From contig CALLHT010000062.1 in the NCBI GenBank assembly GCA_938009335.1, forward strand, positions 1 through 7,445: a stretch of 7,445 nt of DNA, given 5' to 3'. Within the stretch, counting starts at the first letter, position 1, and the number at the start of each line of letters is the position of its first letter. The notes under the pieces were generated by a model, which was not told where the DNA came from, made no database searches, and saw only the letters and a program-made list of their open reading frames with translations. Positions 1 to 5,885 of the stretch are shown piece after piece. The translations under genes and the position numbers were made by a program. Source of the DNA: an uncultured Rhizobiaceae group bacterium. Its GTDB lineage: Bacteria; Pseudomonadota; Alphaproteobacteria; Rhizobiales; Rhizobiaceae.

Positions 1-824
1 CAATTGGCATTGGTTCAGATACAGGCGGCTCAGTTCGAATCCCGTCTGCGTGGAATGATCTTGTGGGCTTTAAAACAACTCACGGTCTGATTAAAGATAC
101 AGGCGTTGTTCCGCTTTGCTCAGGCTTTGATACCGCTGGCCCACTTTGCACCAGCGTGGCTGATGCCTGGACCATGGTCGCCATTATGGCTGACCAAAAT
201 CCAAAATTGCCGGATGCGAAACCCCTTTCCAGTTGCCGGTTTTTGATCAACGAACTGATTACCTTGGATGAGCTGGAGCCTGATCAAAAAGAAGGGTTTG
301 AACTTGCGATTGAAGCGCTGGAACGCACCGGCGCAACCGTCAATCGCCTGCATGTGCCGGAATTCGCCGAGGTATTGCCTCTTGGTCCAATTCTGTTTCC
401 CTATGAGGCTTGGCAAGAATGGGGTGAAGAGATCGAGGCAAACCCGGGTGTGATGTTCGACCCCGTTGCAAACCGGTTTGGCTCTGGCAAGGACGTGACC
501 CGCAATCAATACGATACCGCCAACACCCAGATGATGGTTATCCGTGAAACCTATAACCGCCGCGTTCAGTCTTACGATGCGGTGCTGGCACCAACCGTGG
601 CAATCGCGCCACCAAACGTCGACGCGTTGCTCGCGGATTATGATCTTTTCAGCGCAACCAACATGATGGCACTGCGCAACACTCGCTTTTTCAATATGTT
701 CGGATGTTGCGCCCTGTCATTGCCAACCTCGCGTCCCGCTTCGGGATTGATGATTGCGGCACAAGGCGGACAGGACCGCGCATTGGCAAGTGTCGGACTG
801 GCAATAGAAAAAGCCTTGAAATAG
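1..824 (+). CDS. Amidase-signature family hydrolase, 3' part (GatA-like)
   Basis: This is the C-terminal 273 residues of a serine amidase that hydrolyses or transfers carboxamide nitrogen; the substrate cannot be told. The frame is open from base 3, and the first residues, IGSDTGGSVRIPSA, are the core amidase signature. The Ser of TGGS (codon 30-32) is the expected nucleophile. The other two members of the Ser-cisSer-Lys triad lie upstream of the window. Further family features are GFKTTHGLI just after the signature, the segment YDAVLAPT near 571-600, and the C-terminal NMFGCCALSLPTS region near 693-731. A GTG at 63 lies inside the conserved core and is not a start. The stop is TAG at 822-824. 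It could be a free amidase or a GatA paralogue; no gatB or gatC is nearby, which favours a free amidase. The next gene begins 64 nt downstream with its own strong ribosome binding site. Confidence 0.9.
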   Translation, partial: IGIGSDTGGSVRIPSAWNDLVGFKTTHGLIKDTGVVPLCSGFDTAGPLCTSVADAWTMVAIMADQNPKLPDAKPLSSCRFLINELITLDELEPDQKEGFELAIEALERTGATVNRLHVPEFAEVLPLGPILFPYEAWQEWGEEIEANPGVMFDPVANRFGSGKDVTRNQYDTANTQMMVIRETYNRRVQSYDAVLAPTVAIAPPNVDALLADYDLFSATNMMALRNTRFFNMFGCCALSLPTSRPASGLMIAAQGGQDRALASVGLAIEKALK

Positions 825-888
825 CAATTGCATCGCCTGCCAATTTGAGTAGGTTTAGGAAAAATGATTTTGGGGGAGGAGTTACCCG

Positions 889-1998
889 ATGAAAACACGC
901 GCCGCTGTAGCATTTGAAGCCGGAAAACCAATGGAAGTGGTTGAGGTTGATCTGGAAGGTCCAAAAGAAGGCGAAGTTCTGGTTGAGATCAAGGCAACAG
1001 GCCTGTGTCACACCGACGACTTCACACTTTCTGGCGCTGACCCGGAGGGCATCTTCCCAGCAATTCTGGGGCATGAAGGCGCAGGCGTTGTGGTGGACGT
1101 TGGCCCGGGCGTTACAACGCTCAAAAAGGGCGATCACGTTATCCCGCTTTATACGCCAGAATGTCGTGAGTGCGATTACTGCACATCCGGAAAAACAAAC
1201 CTTTGCCAATCTATTCGTGAAACTCAGGGCCGTGGCGTCATGCCGGATGGCACATCGCGTTTCTCCATCAAGGGCGAACCAGCATTCCACTATATGGGTA
1301 CATCCACCTTTGCTAACCACACCGTCGTGCCAGAAATCGCCCTTGCGAAAGTGCGTGAAGACGCACCATTCGAGAGCATCTGCTATATCGGCTGCGGCGT
1401 GACGACAGGCATTGGTGCTGTCATCAACACCGCCAAAGTTCAGCCGGGCGACAATGTGGTTGTCTTCGGCCTTGGCGGCATTGGCCTTAACGTTATTCAG
1501 GGCGCTCGCCTTGCCGGTGCAAACATGATTGTGGGTGTCGACATCAACCCGGACCGTAAAGAATGGGGCGAGCGTTTCGGCATGACGCATTTTGTGAACC
1601 CGAACGAAGTCGAAGGCGATCTGGTGCCCTATCTCGTTGACCTTACCAAAGGCGGCGCGGACTACTCCTTCGAGTGTATCGGTAATGTGAACGTCATGCG
1701 CGATGCACTTGAATGTTGTCATAAGGGCTGGGGCACCTCAATCATCATCGGCGTTGCGGGTGCCGGTCAGGAAATCTCAACCCGTCCATTCCAGCTTGTC
1801 ACAGGCCGCAACTGGCGCGGCACTGCATTTGGCGGTGCAAAAGGCCGTACTGACGTTCCAAAAATCGTTGACTGGTACATGGATGGCAAGATCGAGATCG
1901 ATCCGATGATCACACACACCATGCCACTTGAAGACATCAACAAGGGCTTTGACCTGATGCATTCAGGTGAAAGCATCCGGGGTGTTGTGAAGTTTTAA
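889..1998 (+). CDS. adhI: S-(hydroxymethyl)glutathione dehydrogenase / class III alcohol dehydrogenase
   Basis: A 369-residue, full-length zinc-dependent medium-chain dehydrogenase. Class III enzymes oxidise S-hydroxymethylglutathione, formed from formaldehyde and glutathione, to S-formylglutathione with NAD; many also reduce S-nitrosoglutathione. Catalytic zinc ligands are visible as Cys40 (GLCHTDD), His62-Glu63 (GHEGAG) and Cys169 (IGCGVTTG). The structural zinc loop is Cys92, Cys95, Cys98 and Cys106. The Rossmann fold shows GLGGIG at 194-199 and Asp218, the usual NAD-selecting acid. Arg110, followed by the class III segment QGRGVMPDGTSRF, fits the glutathione-carboxylate contact known in human ADH5. 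The ATG is preceded by GGAGGAG at 875-881 with a 7-nt spacer, so the start is secure. FghA, the next enzyme of the pathway, is encoded about 1.6 kb downstream beyond an apparent insertion. The same gene is also called frmA or flhA. No obvious promoter was found in the 64-nt upstream gap. Confidence 0.97.
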   Translation: MKTRAAVAFEAGKPMEVVEVDLEGPKEGEVLVEIKATGLCHTDDFTLSGADPEGIFPAILGHEGAGVVVDVGPGVTTLKKGDHVIPLYTPECRECDYCTSGKTNLCQSIRETQGRGVMPDGTSRFSIKGEPAFHYMGTSTFANHTVVPEIALAKVREDAPFESICYIGCGVTTGIGAVINTAKVQPGDNVVVFGLGGIGLNVIQGARLAGANMIVGVDINPDRKEWGERFGMTHFVNPNEVEGDLVPYLVDLTKGGADYSFECIGNVNVMRDALECCHKGWGTSIIIGVAGAGQEISTRPFQLVTGRNWRGTAFGGAKGRTDVPKIVDWYMDGKIEIDPMITHTMPLEDINKGFDLMHSGESIRGVVKF

Positions 1999-2000
1999 AA

Positions 2001-2017
2001 TATGTCGACGCGGATGC
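2001..2017 (+). repeat. Direct repeat flanking vapBC, left copy (17 bp)
   Basis: These 17 bases (TATGTCGACGCGGATGC) recur exactly at 2788-2804. The two copies bracket the operator, vapB and vapC. Recombination between them would remove 787 bp and leave adhI followed directly by yaiI codon 4 onward. Confidence 0.85.
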
Positions 2018-2039
2018 TTGTACGGTAAAGAAGTATCCG
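2011..2039 (+). other. Stem-loop 13 nt after the adhI stop
   Basis: CGGATGCTT at 2011-2019 pairs with AAGTATCCG at 2031-2039, giving a 9-bp stem with one G-U pair and an 11-nt loop. No run of T follows, so it is not a textbook intrinsic terminator. It could protect the 3' end of the adhI mRNA or mark a Rho-dependent end. It lies wholly inside the yaiI remnant. The intact copy pairs less well at the same place (CGGAT/ATCCG plus a wobble), so the changes in the remnant have strengthened the stem. Confidence 0.4.
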
Positions 2040-2080
2040 GGTCGCGCAGCATTGCATCCATACACTTCATACCAATCTTG

Positions 2081-2109
2081 TTGAGCTTGCACTGATGTGA
2101 TATCATATT
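2081..2109 (+). promoter_or_regulatory. Candidate promoter of the vapBC unit
   Basis: TTGAGC at 2081-2086 could be a -35 box, and CATATT at 2104-2109, 17 nt further on, a -10 box. Each matches the sigma-70 consensus at four of six positions. The -10 box lies inside the palindromic operator, which fits self-repressed toxin-antitoxin promoters. Transcription would start only about 10-15 nt before the vapB ATG. This is a sequence match only. Confidence 0.4.
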
Positions 2110-2118
2110 GATATCACA
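2096..2118. promoter_or_regulatory. Palindromic operator upstream of vapB
   Basis: A perfect 10-bp inverted repeat: TGTGATATCA at 2096-2105 and TGATATCACA at 2109-2118, separated by TAT. Each arm contains the smaller palindrome GATATC, so there are two nested sites spaced 11 bp apart, suitable for two ribbon-helix-helix dimers on one face of the helix. It ends where the vapB ribosome binding site (AAGGAG, 2118-2123) begins and overlaps the candidate -10 box. The VapB-VapC complex is the expected ligand, by analogy with FitAB and VapBC systems. Confidence 0.75.
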
Positions 2119-2129
2119 AGGAGCGAACC

Positions 2130-2366
2130 ATGGCACAAATGGTTGTCAGAAACATTCCTGACGAGTTGATGGAATGGATCAAAAACACAGCGAAAGAAGA
2201 AAAAAAGTCTGCCGAACAGGTTGTCCGTGATCTCATCGCGGAAAGCGCAAAACCCAGCAAAGCTGAGATTCTGGCTGATGTTAAAAAACGCCTGAACCAT
2301 CTGCCTAAACCGGATGCTAACGATTTCGATTTTGTTGCTGCGATTCGAGAAGATCGGGAGCGATAA
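2130..2366 (+). CDS. vapB: VapB/FitA-like ribbon-helix-helix antitoxin
   Basis: A 78-residue protein. The N-terminus MAQMVVRNIPDELMEWIKNT, followed by a helix to about residue 39, has the ribbon-helix-helix pattern of FitA/VapB antitoxins: a short beta strand (residues 3-8, with Arg7 and Asn8 as likely DNA contacts) and then two helices. The C-terminal third (about 45-78) is charged and ends in FDFVAAIREDRER. In FitA-type antitoxins the C-terminal tail wraps the toxin and places an Arg in its active site; Arg73, Arg76 or Arg78 could do that here. Its predicted jobs are to neutralise the PIN toxin encoded 5 nt downstream and to repress their shared promoter. The ATG has AAGGAG at 2118-2123 with a 6-nt spacer. 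A run of seven A (2200-2206) lies in the coding region. Confidence 0.88.
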   Translation: MAQMVVRNIPDELMEWIKNTAKEEKKSAEQVVRDLIAESAKPSKAEILADVKKRLNHLPKPDANDFDFVAAIREDRER

Positions 2367-2371
2367 AAGCG

Positions 2372-2782
2372 GTGGCTGTTTTCGATGCAAGTGCCATTGT
2401 ACCGATCTTTACTGCACACCCGCTGTCCAGCAAAGTTCTTGAGAAAATTGAAGCGACAGAGGAAATGGCTGTCCCGACACTAACCTTTGTGGAAATTGCA
2501 AACGCAATTTGGAAATACCGCAAGGCAGGCTATCCTGTATCCGTTGCTACCGACAAACTCGCGAATGTTATCAACGGATTGGCGGATGTCGTTGTGCCAG
2601 TTGAAAATTTGGTATCAGATGCCTTGAAGATAGCCATTGCCGAAAATCATCCAGTCTCCGATTGCATCTATCTTGCACTGGCTTTGCAGATGCGTACCCC
2701 CCTCATCACAGCCGACAAACGCTTAGCCAAAATCGCTGAAACCTTGTCCATTGAAACAATATTGGTAACACAATCATCATGA
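2372..2782 (+). CDS. vapC: PIN-domain toxin ribonuclease (VapC-like)
   Basis: A 136-residue single PIN domain, the usual size for VapC. Its relatives are Mg2+-dependent ribonucleases that cut specific RNAs and stop growth when the antitoxin is degraded. All four acidic active-site positions are visible: Asp5 (VFDASAIV), Glu41 (FVEIANAI), Asp97 (VSDCIYLALA) and Asp115 (ITADKRL). It therefore looks intact and active. The start is a GTG at 2372, 5 nt after the vapB stop. It gives the correct short lead-in to the first Asp, and GGGAG at 2356-2360 can serve as ribosome binding site. A weaker start than the antitoxin's ATG fits the usual antitoxin excess. The stop codon overlaps the ATG of the next gene (ATGA, 2779-2782). 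The target RNA cannot be inferred. Confidence 0.9.
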   Translation: MAVFDASAIVPIFTAHPLSSKVLEKIEATEEMAVPTLTFVEIANAIWKYRKAGYPVSVATDKLANVINGLADVVVPVENLVSDALKIAIAENHPVSDCIYLALALQMRTPLITADKRLAKIAETLSIETILVTQSS

Positions 2783-3219
2783 TCATCTATGTCGACGCGG
2801 ATGCCTGCCCTGTAAAAGAAGAAGTTATCCGCGTTGCTGAACGTCACAACGTTCAAGTTATCATGGTGGCGGATGGCGGGCTTCGTCCATCGCGCCATGA
2901 CCTCGTTCGAAATCACATCGTGGCACAAGGTGCAGATGCAGCCGATGATTGGATTGCAGAGAATATCTCTGAAAGAGACATTTGCGTCACCAACGATATT
3001 CCGCTTGCCAAACGCTGTTTAGAGAATGGCGCAGCAGCAATCCGCCCCAATGGCAAACTGTTTGATGAAGAAAACATCGGCATGGCACTTGCCATGCGCG
3101 AGGTCAAACAACACATCCGCGAAAGCCAACAAACACAGACTTTCAATGCCGGTTTCACAAAGGCTGATCGAAGTGCTTTCCTGGAAGGCCTTCATGCTCT
3201 ATTGGTGAAGCTGAAATAG
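2779..3219 (+). CDS. yaiI: YaiI/YqxD family protein (UPF0178, DUF188, PIN-like)
   Basis: A 146-residue protein of the widespread UPF0178 family, whose biochemical role is not established; the family is usually grouped with PIN-like nuclease folds. Family marks are IYVDADACPVKEEV at 3-16, ADGG at 31-34, GADAADDWIAE at 51-61 and VTNDIPLAKRCLE at 70-82. Asp6, Asp8, Asp56/57 and Asp73 form the acidic set expected of a PIN-like site. The ATG overlaps the vapC stop by four bases and has no purine-rich ribosome binding site, so translation probably depends on ribosomes finishing vapC. Only two residues precede the conserved core, so no earlier start fits. A broken copy of its first codons lies before vapBC at 2001-2045. 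This suggests its native 5' flank was replaced and it now relies on the toxin gene for translation. Confidence 0.9.
   Translation: MIIYVDADACPVKEEVIRVAERHNVQVIMVADGGLRPSRHDLVRNHIVAQGADAADDWIAENISERDICVTNDIPLAKRCLENGAAAIRPNGKLFDEENIGMALAMREVKQHIRESQQTQTFNAGFTKADRSAFLEGLHALLVKLK
2788..2804 (+). repeat. Direct repeat flanking vapBC, right copy (17 bp)
   Basis: Exact partner of 2001-2017, here forming codons 4-9 of the intact yaiI gene, which encode the conserved YVDADA segment, plus the first two bases of codon 10 (Cys). It marks the right edge of the inferred insertion. Confidence 0.85.
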
Positions 3220-3237
3220 CAACACGCGGAGCTTGCA

Positions 3238-3630
3238 GTGGATACCCCCAATTCGATTTACGACGAACAGCGCGACCAGGACACCCTTGGCGGCCGCATT
3301 GGCCGGGCGCGGGAAATGGCGAACATGACCCATGAAGAAGCGGCCCAGCAATTGGGTGTTACGCTTGAAACATGGGAAAACTGGGAAGGCGACCGTGAAG
3401 AGCCACGCGCAAACCGTCTTGCCATGTTGGCCGGGTTTCTAAACGTCAGCGCAGCATGGCTGCTGCATGGCATAGGCGAATCTCCGACAACCGATGATTA
3501 TTCAGAGATTGCACAAGAATTAAACACCCGGTTGGCCGAGGTTGAAGATCTTCACGCCAGAACAGGCGAGGCTATTGCGGTTCTCAAATCAACCATTGAA
3601 CGCCTGAACAAATCAGAAGAAAGCGAATAA
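3238..3630 (+). CDS. Small XRE-type helix-turn-helix regulator
   Basis: A 130-residue protein. Residues 17-78 form a Cro/C1 (XRE) DNA-binding domain: GRIGRAREMANMTHEEAAQQLGV gives helices 1-2, and TLETWENWEGDREEP the recognition helix and its usual tail. LAMLAGFLNVSAAWLLHG then completes the five-helix fold. Residues about 88-130 (SEIAQELNTRLAEVEDLHARTGEAIAVL...) are predicted helical and could form a dimerising coiled coil. There is no cysteine, so a thiol-based formaldehyde sensor is unlikely. The start is a GTG with GGAG at 3228-3231, 6 nt upstream. It lies 18 nt after yaiI and 6 nt before fghA, so it may regulate this operon. No binding site can be named. Confidence 0.85.
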   Translation: MDTPNSIYDEQRDQDTLGGRIGRAREMANMTHEEAAQQLGVTLETWENWEGDREEPRANRLAMLAGFLNVSAAWLLHGIGESPTTDDYSEIAQELNTRLAEVEDLHARTGEAIAVLKSTIERLNKSEESE

Positions 3631-3636
3631 GAAGCA

Positions 3637-4467
3637 ATGCAAACCGTTTCTACCAACACATCTCACGGCGGCATTCAGGGCGTTTACACCCATCAATCAT
3701 CAACCTGTAACTGTGAGATGAAGTTCTCGGTCTTCATGCCACCACAAGCAGCAGAAGCGCCCTGCCCGGTTCTATACTACCTCTCAGGCCTTACCTGCAC
3801 ACATGCCAACGTCACCGAGAAAGGCGAATTTCGCGCAGCAGCTGCTGAACACGGCATTATCATCGTCTGCCCGGATACGTCGCCTCGTGGTGATGGCGTT
3901 GCAGATGAAGACGTTTATTTCTTCGGCTCAGGCGCGGGCTTTTATGTCGATGCGACGCAAGAGCCATTTGCTGCGAACTATCAGATGTCTTCTTACGTGA
4001 CCAAGGAGTTGCCTGAGATTATTGGATCAAACTTCAATGCAGATATGTCTCGTCAATCAATCTTTGGTCATTCGATGGGTGGACATGGTGCGCTAACGAT
4101 TGCACTCAAAAACCCTGATCAATATAAATCCGTTTCTGCCTTTGCACCGATCTGCAATCCTTCGCAGGTCGAATGGGGCCAAAACGCCTTCACAAAATAT
4201 CTGGGTGAAGACCAATCAACCTGGCGGGTTTATGATACTGTTTCATTGATTGAAGATGGAAAGCATTTTCCGGAAATTTTGGTTGATCAGGGAACATCAG
4301 ATGATTTTCTTACATCAGGCCTTTTACCTGAAACGCTTACCAACGCAGCAGAGAGAACAGATATAGACCTCACCCTTAACATGCGTGAAGGATACGATCA
4401 TTCCTACTACTTCATTTCGTCTTTCATGGCAGATCACATTGCCTGGCATGCAAAGCGGCTTGGATAG
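3637..4467 (+). CDS. fghA: S-formylglutathione hydrolase
   Basis: A 276-residue cytosolic alpha/beta hydrolase of the esterase D family that splits S-formylglutathione into formate and glutathione, completing the pathway begun by AdhI. The catalytic triad is visible: Ser146 in FGHSMGGHGA, Asp222 in VDQGTSDDFL, and His255 in YDHSYYFI. Other family marks are CEMKFSVFMP (26-35), YYLSGLTC (47-54) and PDTSPRGDGV (79-88), the last being typical of this family rather than of general esterases. The length is normal and no residue looks missing. It begins 6 nt after the regulator's stop, with only a weak purine stretch (AAGAAG) upstream, so translational coupling is likely. The transporter gene starts 6 nt after its stop. 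Confidence 0.96.
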   Translation: MQTVSTNTSHGGIQGVYTHQSSTCNCEMKFSVFMPPQAAEAPCPVLYYLSGLTCTHANVTEKGEFRAAAAEHGIIIVCPDTSPRGDGVADEDVYFFGSGAGFYVDATQEPFAANYQMSSYVTKELPEIIGSNFNADMSRQSIFGHSMGGHGALTIALKNPDQYKSVSAFAPICNPSQVEWGQNAFTKYLGEDQSTWRVYDTVSLIEDGKHFPEILVDQGTSDDFLTSGLLPETLTNAAERTDIDLTLNMREGYDHSYYFISSFMADHIAWHAKRLG

Positions 4468-4473
4468 GATTTA

Positions 4474-5763
4474 GTGAACACACCTGAAAATCAGCACATC
4501 GGCAGTGCGCGCGCCTGGTTCATCTGGAGTTTGGCCGCTATCGCCTTTGGGTATGCGTTCTTCCAACGCGTAACGCCCGCCGTAATGGTGGATGATCTAA
4601 TGGCGGAGTTTGCCATCGGCGCGACAGTTCTTGGCACGCTTTCGTCGCTCTATTTCTATCCTTATGTCGCACTGCAAATCCCGCTTGGCGTATTGATTGA
4701 TCGGTGGGGCGCGCGCATCCTAATGACCTTGGCACTCAGCGTCGCAGGCATCGGTTCGGTTATTTTGGCAACCGCCTCGTCGATTGAATTTGCCTATCTG
4801 GGCCGCTTCATCATCGGCATTGGATCAGCAGTCGGGTTCCTTGGCTCGCTTGCCATTGCTGCGAAATGGTTCCCGCCCTACCGCTTTGCAATGTTGGCGG
4901 GGCTTGTCATGTTCTTCGGCATGATGAGCGGTGTCTTTGCGCAAGGCCCGCTAGCCGCTTTGGTGGGAACGTACGGTTGGCGCGATGTGATGTGGGGACT
5001 TGGTGCAGCAGGTATAATGCTTGCGCTTTTCATTGCAATCTTCGTGCGCAACACACCCCCCACCGCAAGCGTTACCAAAGCCGAAGCCAAACAAAGCTGG
5101 TCGACCATTGGTGCTGGCCTAAAAAAAGCCACCACAGACTGGACGGTTTGGAAAATCGCGATCGTTGCCTCAACCATGTCGGGTCCAATGCTTACCCTAG
5201 GCGCCTTATGGGGCACACCCTACTTCCAAGCTGCCTATGATCTCGATCGCACAACGGCGGCGGGTTCTGTGTCTATCCTGTTTCTCGCATGGGCATTCGG
5301 CGCACCCTTTGCCGGTTGGCTTTCTGACCGCATCAAAAAGCGCAAGGCAATTCTTGTAACCGGTTCCGGCATTCTGACGCTTGCAATGGCGGCACTTATA
5401 TTCATTCCTAATCTGCCGCTAACATTCGCAATCATTCTTCTTGCCATCATTGGCGTATCCGGCAGTGCAATGGCAATCTGTTTTGCACTTGTTCGCGAAT
5501 GCTCACCGCCTGAGATCGGCGCCTCCGTTACCGGTATCGTGAACTCCATGACCGTGGCATCAGGCGCGGTGCTACAACCTGTTGTCGGCTTTGTTTTGGA
5601 CCAGCTTTGGAACGGATCACTCGAGAACGGAGTACGCGTTTACGCTGCACACGAATATCAAACGGCTTTCATCGCAATCTTTGTAGCATGCCTTGCGGGC
5701 TTCCTTGCTTGTATAAGCTTGCGCGAAACACCCGTTTGGGCACATAGCAATGATAAACAATGA
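4474..5763 (+). CDS. MFS transporter, 12 predicted membrane helices
   Basis: A 429-residue inner-membrane secondary carrier of the major facilitator superfamily. Hydrophobic segments fall at roughly 14-31, 50-70, 82-101, 107-129, 139-160, 172-191, 225-246, 263-283, 292-311, 315-338, 350-376 and 394-415, giving the usual 6+6 layout with a polar central loop near 192-222. MFS motif A appears after helix 2 as GVLIDRWGAR (72-81), and its echo after helix 8 as GWLSDRIKKRK (281-291). The substrate cannot be read from the sequence. Its place directly behind fghA allows, but does not prove, a link to C1 acids or to a formaldehyde-releasing substrate. The start is a GTG at 4474 with AGGA at 4466-4469, overlapping the fghA stop. 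The next Met is residue 38, beyond helix 1, so GTG is the right choice. Confidence 0.92.
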   Translation: MNTPENQHIGSARAWFIWSLAAIAFGYAFFQRVTPAVMVDDLMAEFAIGATVLGTLSSLYFYPYVALQIPLGVLIDRWGARILMTLALSVAGIGSVILATASSIEFAYLGRFIIGIGSAVGFLGSLAIAAKWFPPYRFAMLAGLVMFFGMMSGVFAQGPLAALVGTYGWRDVMWGLGAAGIMLALFIAIFVRNTPPTASVTKAEAKQSWSTIGAGLKKATTDWTVWKIAIVASTMSGPMLTLGALWGTPYFQAAYDLDRTTAAGSVSILFLAWAFGAPFAGWLSDRIKKRKAILVTGSGILTLAMAALIFIPNLPLTFAIILLAIIGVSGSAMAICFALVRECSPPEIGASVTGIVNSMTVASGAVLQPVVGFVLDQLWNGSLENGVRVYAAHEYQTAFIAIFVACLAGFLACISLRETPVWAHSNDKQ

Positions 5764-5774
5764 CTTTTTTGCCG

Positions 5775-5803
5775 TTGACGTAAACGGAAGTAAACAATAA
5801 GTT
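5775..5803 (+). promoter_or_regulatory. Candidate fadD promoter with GTAAAC direct repeat
   Basis: TTGACG at 5775-5780 is a good -35 match. A weak -10 (TAAGTT, 5798-5803) follows after 17 nt. Between them, GTAAAC occurs twice, at 5780-5785 and 5790-5795, exactly one helical turn apart, which suggests a regulator site. The left part, TTGACGTAAACG, also recalls the MerR-type LiuR sites described in proteobacterial fatty-acid and branched-chain amino acid regulons, but the right half of that palindrome is poor here. Confidence 0.35.
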
Positions 5804-5815
5804 TGCTGGATTATT

Positions 5816-5831
5816 TGCAGGGGGGCCTGCA
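5816..5831 (+). other. Short GC-rich hairpin between the MFS gene and fadD
   Basis: TGCAGG and CCTGCA form a perfect 6-bp stem around a GGGG loop. Only TTATC follows, so it is a poor intrinsic terminator, though it may help end the upstream operon. If transcription of fadD starts at the candidate promoter just upstream, the hairpin would sit at the very 5' end of the fadD mRNA and could stabilise it. Confidence 0.4.
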
Positions 5832-5885
5832 TTATCATAGGCTAAAGTATCGAGTTCATTGCGTCACCTTGGAGGAGGGGTAAAT

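Larger units (their letters stand above)
2001..2045 (+). pseudogene. Decayed 5' fragment of a yaiI/DUF188 gene
   Basis: Beginning two bases after the adhI stop, this stretch aligns with 2788-2837, the start of the intact yaiI gene from codon 4. The first 17 bases are identical. Over the 45 bases about 39 match, with three small deletions (1, 3 and 1 nt) in this copy. Read in frame it gives YVDADACTVKK against YVDADACPVKE in the intact protein, which is the signature of the family. It has no start codon in frame, the deletions break the frame, and similarity fades after about 2045. It is therefore a remnant, not a gene. The likely reading is that insertion of the vapBC cassette left it behind. 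Alternatively, vapBC arrived together with its own yaiI and displaced a resident copy. Confidence 0.72.

Noticed and set aside
120..509. Minus-strand open frame of 129 codons inside the amidase
   Set aside because: It overlaps a well-supported amidase coding region and shows no recognisable domain.
825..888. Terminator or promoter between the amidase and adhI
   Set aside because: No stem with a T run and no convincing -35/-10 pair with proper spacing was found. Only the adhI ribosome binding site is clear.
691..1722. Long open frame (343 codons) on the minus strand opposite adhI
   Set aside because: It lies entirely antisense to the clearly real adhI and the amidase end, and its translation resembles no protein family I recognise. 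It is an effect of codon bias in the + strand gene.
2081..2091. GAGCTTGCA shared with 3230-3238, possible remnant of the yaiI 3' flank
   Set aside because: Only nine bases are shared, which is expected by chance in a window of this size, and similarity does not extend.
2001..2787. vapBC region as an insertion sequence or transposon
   Set aside because: There is no transposase, integrase or terminal inverted repeat. The flanking repeats are parts of a gene and too long and too diverged past 17 bp to be a standard target-site duplication.
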